Shown piece by piece: positions 24,951 through 32,230 of a stretch of 35,156 nt of DNA. The position numbers and the translations under genes were made by a program. Every line of letters begins with the position of its first letter. Position 1 is the first letter of the stretch. The notes beneath the pieces are model-generated. The model did no database searches and was not told the DNA's origin. It saw only the letters and a program-made list of their open reading frames with translations. Source of the DNA: Deltaproteobacteria bacterium (lineage in GTDB: Bacteria > Myxococcota > B64-G9); the NCBI GenBank assembly GCA_030622135.1, contig JAUXGL010000021.1, positions 1-35,156 on the forward strand. The letters run 5' to 3'.

Positions 24951-25643
24951 TCAGGTCCCAGAACGGAGATCGATCCAGAGGTGTCGAAGATCGAAGGGGG
25001 AGACGCGGAAAGTGCGGACAATCACGGACTCAAGACGATTCACTTCTTTGTTGCGCCAGCCCCCCTTGGGAAGCCCCAGCTCTCCCACGTGGTTTTTGCG
25101 GGCATTCCCGTTCACTTCGGAGAGTATGTCGTCGAACCGCATGGACTGAACGTAGCCGATCATTGCACCGGAAGAACAAAGGTTTCCGTAACGGTGCGAT
25201 TCCCGCGAGAATCGGCACATGCCGCTTGTGACATATTTCTCGTTCAGAATCCATTGCCGACTGGGGGGACATCCGAGCCGTTTACACTCGATCGCGTAGC
25301 ACCTCACGCTCTCGATGGCAGGAGCCGAGTGGTCAATAATCTGCCATTGAAAGTCGGGGATTTTGGACTCCCAGTTGGTGCGGTGCCTGTCATTGGGGTC
25401 CGGTATGTTGGCAGCCTCCGGCTGCGGGATGTGGTCGAGTCCTCTGCCCTTGGTCATGAGGTCACCGTTGGCCTCGCACATGCACATGAACAGCTTCCGG
25501 TTGATCTCGGGTTCTTTCTCGTTCTCCAGGTGCGGGCAGTTGCGCAGCTTGCGCAAGGCACGCGAGCAGAGATCGAGCAGGCGCTCCTCCCATTCCCGCC
25601 AGAGGTCCTTGTCGAAGATGGTGGGGATCCGTTGACCGTTCAT
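24951..25643 (-). CDS. Candidate PD-(D/E)XK nuclease partner of the methylase
   Basis: This 230-residue protein has no signal peptide and many Cys residues. Three elements suggest a PD-(D/E)XK nuclease core: acidic residues at about 42-46 (EKEPEINRK), PDFQW at 96-100, and YAIECKRLG with E119-x-K121. A downstream helix with GMCRFSRESHRYGN and GAMIGYVQ resembles restriction-associated relatives. The ATG shares one base with the methylase stop codon (TGATG at 25641-25645), so translation is coupled and the two products probably act together. I infer that it is the cleavage subunit; the assignment rests on motif spacing only. Confidence 0.65.
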   Translation of the reverse strand: MNGQRIPTIFDKDLWREWEERLLDLCSRALRKLRNCPHLENEKEPEINRKLFMCMCEANGDLMTKGRGLDHIPQPEAANIPDPNDRHRTNWESKIPDFQWQIIDHSAPAIESVRCYAIECKRLGCPPSRQWILNEKYVTSGMCRFSRESHRYGNLCSSGAMIGYVQSMRFDDILSEVNGNARKNHVGELGLPKGGWRNKEVNRLESVIVRTFRVSPFDLRHLWIDLRSGT

Positions 25644-28600
25644 CAGCGCTGAAGCTCCTGCAAGCGGATTGCCTGATGCAGTGTTGCTTCAGCATCCTCT
25701 CGTCCCGCACTTGCCGTCCATAGGCGGCGCTCATCTCGCTTGATGAGCGTGATGTGGCGATCAGACACGCTGCGAAGGAGGCCGTCAATGAAAATTCGCC
25801 GGCTGCCGTGGGGTGTCAGGGCGTTTTCATCTATACGCTCAAGGGCCTGGCTCCACGCATCCTCATCGCTTTGCTCCGGAGGAGTTGGCTGGGCGCCGTG
25901 CCGTTGTGTAGCAAAACAGACCGCCAGAAGGGTACTCCGGTTGCCCGGACGAATGACGCGCCAGTTGAATTCGCCTTCCGGTGCAAGCTGCTGGTTCCAC
26001 AACTCAAGGAATGCGAGCAGATAAGGGGAAAGGCCGTTCGTCTCCTCCGGGATATCGCGGGCGCTGCCAAACCGTCGCGACGAACACGAGAGATCCACGC
26101 GTTTCACGGCATGGCTGTTCTGGGCATTGTAGAAGAAATCGATGCCGTACGTGCACATGTCACGGACGAGGTCTCTCTCGGCCGGTGTCAACTCGTAGAG
26201 ATCGAAGACGGCCTCATCGAGATCTTCTTCCATCTCTTGCTGCTGCTTTGCGATGGTGTCCTTGGCGAGCCCACCATTACTGAACAGCGTCTGCTTCCGT
26301 GGGTTCCATTCGCGGAGCTTGTTTACGACGCCGACAATGCGTTTACGGAGGGCAACATCATCGGGAACCTTTACTGGCAACGCACGGAGTTCGTCGAGAC
26401 TGATCTTGTCATACCAAGTACCCCAGGAACTCGCGGTCAGAAAGAGAAAATAGCGCGCAAGAGAAGACCAGAGAATACCAAGAAGGACTTTGCCCTCCCA
26501 TGTGACAGGGCCTCGGAGCCTGAAAGAATAGACGGAGTGCCGGAAGATGAACGGCTTGGACTCAAATCGAGCGATGATCCGGCCAGGATCGCTTCCCGCG
26601 ATCAGCGGACACTGCTTGACGACAAGCCGCGGGCCCTCGAACAGATCAGCAGACCTCCTGCGAGCAACCCTTTCGGGGGCCGCTACGAAAGTGCGCGCAT
26701 CCAGAGTGCCATAGCGTCGGATGGCATTGGCAGGAAGTTCCTTGGCGTCCTCAAGCCATTGTGCAGTGCGTTTCCCCGCACCTTCCGCACTTATCCCCCT
26801 CCCCGAGGCTGCGATGAGCTTGCCGCGCTCATCTGACACATCTACGATAGACGGCCACCTCTCCAGAGTGTGAATAGTGTGGGCGTCTCTATGACTGCCC
26901 CACCAGTAGATCTTCCAGAGCCGGTCGTCATGCATGGCTTCTGCTTGGCAGAGCAAGCGCATGTCCGTCTTCTGTAGGATGGCGGCTTTCGTGCGTACTG
27001 CTGCAGTAGAGAGTTTTGGGGACCAGTATTCAAAGCGGTGTTCGTCGTCCGCAAATGCGTTTTTCTCGAACAGGACTGACGCAAAGGGAGCGCACGCAGC
27101 GGAGAACCTGCTGCCGCCCTGGAAAAAGATGCGGCGGAGGTGGGCGAAATTGACGACATGGTGCATCTTGCTCTGGGATAGCCACGTCAGACGGAACCTG
27201 CGACTCTTGGCGTGTTGCTTGAAAAAGACTCCTGAGGAAACCAGGAGTCCGGCGACACCGCCGTCTCGTAGCTGATCAAGGGCCAAATGGATAAACGCTT
27301 GAGAGTGCTCCTTGTCGCCAACCGGCAGGTTTCGGTCGCGGCACCATTTCATGGCGACATTGCAGGCTAGCGTTCCTTTCGCATCACTGCGCTTGGCCGT
27401 TCCCCAAGGCGGATTGCCCACAACAATGTCCGCGCATCCATGCGAAAACTTGCGCGAGAGGTCAGGGCTGAACCGGTCCACATCAAATGCATTGGACACC
27501 AGCAGAACATCGTAGCGTTGTTCCGAATCGTGCGTTGGTGTGTCGATTTCGCACTTCAGATTTGGGAGTCTACGGTTTTCGTTGATCTCTCGCGGCTTCT
27601 GATAATGCAGGAAGGCAAGGTAGAGACTGAAGGCGGCCACGCTAACGGCTTCATCGTTGATGTCGATCCCCGCGATCTGGTCGCGGAGGATCTTTCGTAA
27701 CTGATCTTGCCTGAGTCTCCCTCCTTGTTTCCTGCTTCGGTACCGAACGATGCGTCTGTAGGCTTCGACGAGGAAGATGCCAGACCCACAAGCGGGATCG
27801 AGTATGCGCGGATTCTGCGCCAGGCGCTCTTCCGTCAGTGTTTGTGAGAGAAGAAACTCAGCGAGTTCCGGGGGGGTATAGTGGGAGCCCTGCGATTTGC
27901 CTCGCCCCCTTTCCGCGTTATAGAATTCTTCATAGATGGCACTGATCAATTCGATCGGGATTACATCGAAGCGGTAGGCAAAGAAGAAGAGCTTGTCGTG
28001 GCTAGGGTCGCCGAGCAGGAATCCCCGGAGTTCTTTCAGGTGCTCCAACTTCACAGCTCGTTCCTCGGCAGTGTTGTAGGGGAACATGTCCCCGTTGAAG
28101 TCCTCCGCAAGCTTGCGGAACAGGGCATAGGTGAACGACTTGCTGTTGAGAACCCTAGGGTAGAGCAAATGCGAACCATCGTTCCCGATCCAAGCCTGGT
28201 CGGTTTCCGCGTCCAGTAGCTTCTGCCATGACGGGTTCGCCCTTGCCACCTCCTGGAAGTAGCTTGGGGTCAGCACTTCTCGATCCTCGAGGTACCGGAT
28301 GAATATGGATCGTCCGATGAGCGCGTGGGTAAACGGGCTATCCAACCTCGCATCAAGCAACCGTCGCCGGACTTCTTTGAGATCTCGGATCAGGGCTTCA
28401 TCCGCCCGACATGTTGCACCTTCGAACCGTTCGTCACCGAATACTCGTCCCGACTCGATCTGCTCTCTGCGGTACGCGGCGAGCTTGGATTGAACTTCCG
28501 CTACGTTGAGGGCGACATCCAGCTGGCGCCCCTCCTCGTTTAGTGATTTGCCCGGACGTACAGGGGGTCTGGCCAAGTCATAGACTGCCAATTCACCGGG

Positions 28601-28891
28601 CGTTGCCAGGAAGAGGAATCGTGGTCGGGCCATGCACCAGATGCGGTTGTACAACCGGCGAAGGGACTCGGGGTCAGGCTGCTCTGAGCGCGCGAAGACC
28701 ACCACGGGGTTGTTGTCGACGAAGAAGAGACTGTCTGTACCCAGGGACTCGGCCAGCGACAGCCACTCGCCACGCTCAAGCCAGCGCGAGCTGGTGTATT
28801 GAGAAAGACGCTTTGGCGTCGTCAGCAATTCGCCTTGGCTGAACCCCAAGTCTTTATAGGCGACGGCAAGGAATTTCTCGGGCGCCGTCAT
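25643..28891 (-). CDS. Eco57I-like N6-adenine DNA methylase / restriction-modification protein
   Basis: This is a 1082-residue protein. After an N-terminal domain of about 170 residues and a helical region comes SHYTPPELAEFLL, then methylase motif I DPACGSGIF (365-373), GIDINDEAV, and the catalytic motif IV NPPW (493-496). The remaining ~580 residues should include a target-recognition domain (region with WGTWYDKISLDELRALPVKVP). No nuclease motif is obvious within it, unlike single-chain type IIG enzymes; the separate downstream gene may supply it. GGGAG lies 7 nt before the ATG. It follows the LexA-like gene by 58 bp on the same strand. Confidence 0.88.
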   Translation of the reverse strand: MTAPEKFLAVAYKDLGFSQGELLTTPKRLSQYTSSRWLERGEWLSLAESLGTDSLFFVDNNPVVVFARSEQPDPESLRRLYNRIWCMARPRFLFLATPGELAVYDLARPPVRPGKSLNEEGRQLDVALNVAEVQSKLAAYRREQIESGRVFGDERFEGATCRADEALIRDLKEVRRRLLDARLDSPFTHALIGRSIFIRYLEDREVLTPSYFQEVARANPSWQKLLDAETDQAWIGNDGSHLLYPRVLNSKSFTYALFRKLAEDFNGDMFPYNTAEERAVKLEHLKELRGFLLGDPSHDKLFFFAYRFDVIPIELISAIYEEFYNAERGRGKSQGSHYTPPELAEFLLSQTLTEERLAQNPRILDPACGSGIFLVEAYRRIVRYRSRKQGGRLRQDQLRKILRDQIAGIDINDEAVSVAAFSLYLAFLHYQKPREINENRRLPNLKCEIDTPTHDSEQRYDVLLVSNAFDVDRFSPDLSRKFSHGCADIVVGNPPWGTAKRSDAKGTLACNVAMKWCRDRNLPVGDKEHSQAFIHLALDQLRDGGVAGLLVSSGVFFKQHAKSRRFRLTWLSQSKMHHVVNFAHLRRIFFQGGSRFSAACAPFASVLFEKNAFADDEHRFEYWSPKLSTAAVRTKAAILQKTDMRLLCQAEAMHDDRLWKIYWWGSHRDAHTIHTLERWPSIVDVSDERGKLIAASGRGISAEGAGKRTAQWLEDAKELPANAIRRYGTLDARTFVAAPERVARRRSADLFEGPRLVVKQCPLIAGSDPGRIIARFESKPFIFRHSVYSFRLRGPVTWEGKVLLGILWSSLARYFLFLTASSWGTWYDKISLDELRALPVKVPDDVALRKRIVGVVNKLREWNPRKQTLFSNGGLAKDTIAKQQQEMEEDLDEAVFDLYELTPAERDLVRDMCTYGIDFFYNAQNSHAVKRVDLSCSSRRFGSARDIPEETNGLSPYLLAFLELWNQQLAPEGEFNWRVIRPGNRSTLLAVCFATQRHGAQPTPPEQSDEDAWSQALERIDENALTPHGSRRIFIDGLLRSVSDRHITLIKRDERRLWTASAGREDAEATLHQAIRLQELQR

Positions 28892-28949
28892 CCGTCAATC
28901 TCCCGGCCTGTGCGTATTGGCCTCAATCTGTCAGGAAAATGTCCGGCAG

Positions 28950-29561
28950 TCAATCGCGTTCCACCTTTCGCAGTATTCCAACCACCTTCCCGGCCACCCG
29001 GAAATCGTTCGTTCCTTCCGGAACGTCAATGGGGGCGAACGCGGGGTTCTCTGGCTGCAAGCGGAAGCCTGCTTGTGTCTTTATGAGTCTCTTGATGGTA
29101 CTCTCGCCATTGAGAACAACCAGTGCGATCTCGCCGCTCTCGACCACTGGCTGCCTGCGGACGACCGCGTGATCACCGTCGAGGATACCACAGTCAATCA
29201 TGCTCTCACCGCAAACCCTGACAGCGGAGAGATCTCCCGAGCCGAATACCTCGGACAGAGTCATGAAACCCATGTGTTCTTCGTTGGCCAGGACCGGAAC
29301 ACCGGCGGTCACCTCGCCAACAATCGGTACACGATCCAAGCGCTTGAGCAGGCGGATCGAGCGGGACTTGCCGTGCCCACGTTCTATCCACTTGTTGTTC
29401 TCGAGAGCCACGAGGTGGTCGTGAACGGTCCCTGGGGACGACATTCCGAAACGATCGCCGATTTCACGGACCGTCGGGGGGCGATGGCGCTCGTCAGTTT
29501 CATCCTGGATGTACTCGACGATTTGCTTCTGGCGTGGTGTCAATTGCAGGGGGTCGTTCAT
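28950..29561 (-). CDS. LexA-family repressor heading the restriction operon
   Basis: This 203-residue protein is the canonical LexA length. The start NDPLQLTPRQKQIVEYI matches the usual LexA N-terminus, so the ATG at 29559-29561 is used; the longer frame upstream reads unrelated residues. The HTH region is PPTVREIGDRFGMSSPGTVHDHL (about 29-50). The autocleavage site is TAGVPV (A86-G87), the nucleophile is S120 in CGESMIDCGI and the general base is K157 in STIKRL, so it should self-cleave on RecA activation. The recognition helix differs from E. coli LexA. It is followed by the methylase and nuclease genes and probably represses all three. Confidence 0.92.
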   Translation of the reverse strand: MNDPLQLTPRQKQIVEYIQDETDERHRPPTVREIGDRFGMSSPGTVHDHLVALENNKWIERGHGKSRSIRLLKRLDRVPIVGEVTAGVPVLANEEHMGFMTLSEVFGSGDLSAVRVCGESMIDCGILDGDHAVVRRQPVVESGEIALVVLNGESTIKRLIKTQAGFRLQPENPAFAPIDVPEGTNDFRVAGKVVGILRKVERD

Positions 29562-29571
29562 GATTGCCAGT

Positions 29572-29600
29572 ACCGTACAGTTGTACGGTTTGGCCGTCAA
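29572..29600 (-). promoter_or_regulatory. lexA promoter with overlapping palindromic operator
   Basis: A perfect 18-bp palindrome, ACCGTACAGTTGTACGGT (29572-29589), contains GTAC-N4-GTAC, which resembles cyanobacterial or LexA2-type SOS boxes rather than CTGT-N8-ACAG. On the minus strand TTGACG (29600-29595) and TACGGT (29577-29572) are spaced 17 bp, so the operator covers the -10 and part of the spacer. The operator ends 10 bp before the ATG and no Shine-Dalgarno lies between, so the transcript may be nearly leaderless. Confidence 0.75.
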
Positions 29601-29853
29601 CAAGAAAATGGCGGCAACAGAAGGAGGTCTCTGTTCAAGAGCTACGCGGGGGGGGCTGCGGGACGGCTTGAGTTGAATGTGGGCAGAAACGATTGAACAA
29701 AGATTGCATGTCTTCTTCGCCATCTGGTGGAGACAAGTCTATGGGACGGAGGTGCATCAACTCCCTTGCGGATGGAAAAACAGACAGAAGCCGATGGTTC
29801 GCCATGGAGCTTCGCGGGTAATTACACGGGTTTTGTCAGTTGATCGGGGAGTT

Positions 29854-30243
29854 TCAGCGTCTGGATTTTTCTACCGTGAAGCTGATGTGCCATTTTCCCC
29901 AAGCCTGGCTGGTGATGCCGTGGTGGGTGGAGTTCTGGTAGCTTTTCTGTCCGCCGATCACCCGGACCTTGATCACCCCCTTTTGGCCCGCCTTGAGTAC
30001 GCCCGCGTGAACCGAAGCGGTGCCCAGATCGGAGTCTGAGGTGTAGACTTCGGTGCCCCAGACGCTGCCGGACTTTCGGTCGGTCACTTGGTAGAGCAGG
30101 GTGGTGCCTATTTGATCGGCTTTGAGGTGCAGCACGCCGGGATCGGGCAAGATGTTCAGCAGGCGGCGGATGGCGCTGCAAACGGTAGGTGTCAAGGCAG
30201 TTGTCGCATTTTTCGTTACCCGCCTTCGCAGAAAGCCACGGGT
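29854..30243 (-). pseudogene. LCCL-domain protein remnant, 5' truncated
   Basis: About 114 codons from a possible TTG at 30193-30195 end in VWGTEVYTSDSDLGTASVHAGVLK, GVIKVRVIGGQKSY and HHGITSQAWGKWHISFTVEK. This is the core of an LCCL domain (VxGxxxYTxDSxxxxAAxHAGxL, then GxxSxxWGxW). No signal peptide precedes it. The open frame upstream runs into the IS200/IS605-like hairpin at 30236-30253, so the 5' end appears to have been lost at that junction. A short but functional protein cannot be excluded. Confidence 0.6.
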
Positions 30244-30253
30244 TTACCCGTGG
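30236..30253. mobile_element. IS200/IS605-type terminal hairpin remnant (candidate)
   Basis: CCACGGGTTTACCCGTGG is a perfect stem-loop of the type seen at ends of IS200/IS605 elements (CCACGGxTTTAxCCGTGG). No tnpA or tnpB gene is present, so at most an end is left. It separates the LCCL remnant from the recombinase remnant. Confidence 0.45.
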
Positions 30254-30281
30254 ATGAATGCCGGTGGTCAAGAGTTCGTTG

Positions 30282-30521
30282 CTACGACGTGGCCAGATTC
30301 CTGTATAGCGTGGAGCGATGAACGCCGAGCTGTGTGGCCACGTGACGGGCTGACAGGTTTGGATTGGCCATCATACTGCGTGCCATCTCGATCTGCTCCG
30401 GTGTGAGCGATCTGGGCCGTCCGAGCTTCGCGCCGCGTTTCTGCGCAGCCATGAGGTCTGCCCGGGTCCGCTCGCGCAGCAGGCCGCATTCGAACTCAGA
30501 CAGCGCTGCAACCAGTTGATA
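30282..30521 (-). pseudogene. Serine recombinase (resolvase/invertase) C-terminal remnant
   Basis: This is an open frame of 79 codons with no start codon. It reads QLVAALSEFECGLLRERTRADLMAAQKRG, then GRPRSLTPEQI and a helix-turn-helix ending ARHVATQLGVHRSTLYRNL, the classic end of Tn3-resolvase/Pin-type serine recombinases. The catalytic N-terminal ~110 residues, including the Ser, are missing; a stop codon (TAA at 30522-30524) precedes the frame. It is a dead fragment of a mobile element. Confidence 0.82.
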
Positions 30522-30544
30522 TTATTGGGCAAACATTCAATAAT
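30521..30544. promoter_or_regulatory. Inverted repeat upstream of the regulator gene
   Basis: ATTATTG (30521-30527) and CAATAAT (30538-30544) are perfect inverted 7-mers with 10 bp between them, about 60 bp before the antitoxin-like gene. It could be a second operator or a terminator stem. Confidence 0.35.
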
Positions 30545-30559
30545 GGGGATTATGTGAAC

Positions 30560-30602
30560 TTGATCGGGAGAACATCTTGCGCTATTTGCGATTCGCGAAT
30601 AG
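30560..30602 (+). promoter_or_regulatory. Promoter with overlapping operator palindrome for the toxin-antitoxin-like pair
   Basis: TTGATC (30560-30565) and TATTTG (30583-30588) are 17 bp apart. A 21-bp near-palindrome, CTATTTGCG-ATT-CGCGAATAG (30582-30602, one mismatch), covers the -10 and the expected start point and ends 3 bp before the first ATG. This layout fits autorepression by the product of the first gene. Confidence 0.5.
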
Positions 30603-30605
30603 AAT

Positions 30606-31142
30606 ATGGGCATGTTGCTGAAGCCCCAAGATGTGGTTATAGTCCTCAAGTTGGTCGCCGTAGGCGATGTCCGCTGGACCTACGTTCAACTCTATTACCA
30701 ACTGTACATCAGTGCTTCCGAGATCAACGCCGGCATCAAACGATTGGCACAGGCAAATCTCGTCATCCTAGACCACGAGAATCGAAACGTACCACCGGCG
30801 ATCGTTCGTACCGCCCTGATCGAGTTCCTGATCCACGGCGTCAAATACGCATATCCTCCAGAACGAGGCGAGCTGACAAGAGGCATGCCGACCGCGTACG
30901 CTGCTCCGCCGCTTTCGAGAAAAATCCTGCAGCCAAAAGAGCCTCCTCCCGTGTGGCCGGACAAGGACAGCAAGGTCAAAGGATACTCCTTCTCACCTCT
31001 CTACAAGACCGTTCCCAAGGCGGCAAGACAGGACTCCAAGCTCTACAAGCTCCTCGCCCTGGTGGACGCAGTTCGCGACGGCCGGGCGAGAGAGAGAAAA
31101 ATGGCTGAACGAGAACTAACCAAGCGGATAACGACAAAATGA
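30606..31142 (+). CDS. Winged-helix-like regulator, antitoxin partner of a nucleotidyltransferase
   Basis: This 178-residue protein reads LKPQDVVIVLKLVAVGDVRWTYVQLYYQLYISASEINAGIKRLAQANLVI, a MarR/winged-helix-like N-terminus. It is followed by the conserved YAYPPERGELTRGMPTAYAAPPL block and SFSPLYKTVPKAARQDSKLYKLLALVDAVRDGRARER. I recall this family as the usual upstream partner of an AbiEii-like nucleotidyltransferase. The stop overlaps the next ATG (ATGA, 31139-31142). The start may be 30606 or 30612; neither has a clear Shine-Dalgarno. It is apparently intact although its partner is broken. Confidence 0.75.
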   Translation: MGMLLKPQDVVIVLKLVAVGDVRWTYVQLYYQLYISASEINAGIKRLAQANLVILDHENRNVPPAIVRTALIEFLIHGVKYAYPPERGELTRGMPTAYAAPPLSRKILQPKEPPPVWPDKDSKVKGYSFSPLYKTVPKAARQDSKLYKLLALVDAVRDGRARERKMAERELTKRITTK

Positions 31143-31572
31143 AAAAACGGTCAGACAAAAACATTGCATTGCTGATCCATGTGGCCAAGCACCTGGGAAG
31201 CCTTGCTGATGACATGGTATTCACCGGATGGTTGCGGGTCTGCTAATCACCGACGAGGCTGCACCCGACGTCCGTCCTACAGACGACGTAGACGTTATCG
31301 TGGAATTGGTATCCAGGCAGGAATACTACGATCTCGAGGAAAAGCTCCGTAAGCTCGGATTCGTGCAGAAGCCCCATGAAAATGGGCTGCTTTGCAGGTG
31401 GGACATAGACGGAGTCAAGGTGGACATCATGCCGACTCGTGAGGAAATCACCGGTCTCAGCAGTCCATGGTTTTTGGAAGCATGGAGAACCGCATCGACG
31501 GTCACTCTTGAAGAATCCGTAAAAATTCGCGTGGTCGCGGCCTGGCCGGCGACAATCAGTAGGCCCCATTAA
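31139..31572 (+). pseudogene. Nucleotidyltransferase (AbiEii-like toxin) broken by frameshift and truncation
   Basis: The ATG at 31139 opens KKRSDKNIALLIHVAKHLGSLADDMVFTG and then reads WLRVC and a stop. The family sequence continues at once in another frame (from 31228): MVAGLLITDEAAPDVRPTDDVDVIVELVSRQEY, EEKLRKLGF, CRWDIDGVKVDIMP and IRVVAA. A frameshifting deletion (probably 1 or 4 bases) lies at about 31224-31229, next to the G-rich nucleotide-binding turn. The second half ends at about 31545 where IS21-type sequence begins, so the C-terminal part is also lost. DVDVIVE holds the expected acidic metal ligands. The toxin is presumably inactive. Confidence 0.8.
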
Positions 31573-31656
31573 CGACAATTAGATTTCCCCACTTTTCGGG
31601 TGTCGATGTGGCGCAAAAGATCGATATTCCTTGCAAGAAAGCAAGGAGGTCATCGA
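31565..31656 (+). mobile_element. Left end of an IS21-family element (partial)
   Basis: Sequence from about 31565 (ttaacgacaattagatttcc, then ccacttttcgggtg) resembles the terminal and subterminal repeats of IS21-type elements, directly upstream of the istA fragment. The exact tip and any target duplication cannot be fixed; the right half of the element, including istB, is absent. Confidence 0.45.
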
Positions 31657-32022
31657 TTGAGAGTTACGGATGCTCAAGTGAGGAGACTGATGGAGGAAAT
31701 GACCAAACATGGGAAGATTGGTCGGGCATCGATGATGTCTGGCATGGATCGGAAGACAGGCCGGAAATATTTCAAGTCGGGCCAATTTCCATCCCAAACC
31801 AGAAGAGAGCGTGACTACAGGACGCGGGAGGATCCGTTTGACAGGGACTGGCCATTGATCCGGTCGAAGCTAAAAGAGGCGCCGGCACTGGAAAGCAAAG
31901 CGCTTTTTGAGTGGCTGATGGAGCAAAACCCAGGTCGATACGAACCGGGTCAGGTACGAACATTTCAGCGGAGAGTCAAGCAATGGCGTGCGCTGGAGGG
32001 TCCGAACCAGGAGATATTCTGA
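31657..32022 (+). pseudogene. istA: IS21-family transposase IstA, N-terminal fragment
   Basis: These are 121 codons starting at a TTG (AAGGAGG 7 nt upstream). They read RVTDAQVRRLMEEMTKHGKIGRASMMSGMDRKTGRKY, then REDPFDRDWPLIRSKLKEAPALESKALFEWLMEQNPGRY and GQVRTFQRRVKQWRALEGP, the DNA-binding N-terminal region of IS21-type IstA. Full-length IstA is about 450-520 residues; the DDE catalytic core and istB are missing. The frame stops right before the REPIN-like unit at 32029. It interrupted the nucleotidyltransferase gene. Confidence 0.85.
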
Positions 32023-32028
32023 TTGCAA

Positions 32029-32136
32029 GATGGGGTCGGGTAATACCACTTGACACTTAAAGTGCCATGTTTCTAGCGTGTTATGCAAGTGAAGCCGAGA
32101 GAACCTATGTGTCATGTGGTATTACCCGACCCCATC
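32029..32136. repeat. REPIN/MITE-like unit with 28-bp inverted repeats
   Basis: The arms 32029-32056 and 32109-32136 are inverted copies (27 of 28 positions identical), core GGGGTCGGGTAATACCAC. They enclose a 52-bp spacer. The 108-bp size and paired inverted REP-like arms fit REPINs or small MITEs mobilised by RAYT/IS200-like transposases. No transposase is encoded inside. Positions 32137-32230 hold nothing recognisable. Confidence 0.8.
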
Positions 32137-32230
32137 CCCGGGGACCGGGATGTAACCGATCAGCTCCCGGCGACCCCGATCGGAGCGTAGCCGTGCCCGC
32201 GGGTATGCCGAGTCGCTTTTAGGCGAGGTG

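Noticed and set aside
25754-26836. A 360-codon plus-strand open frame opposite the methylase
   Set aside because: The minus strand carries the methylase frame with clear motifs throughout; the plus frame shows no family resemblance.
29677-30039. Plus-strand 120-codon open frame opposite the LCCL remnant
   Set aside because: The minus strand shows a clear LCCL domain over the same DNA; the plus reading has no family signal.
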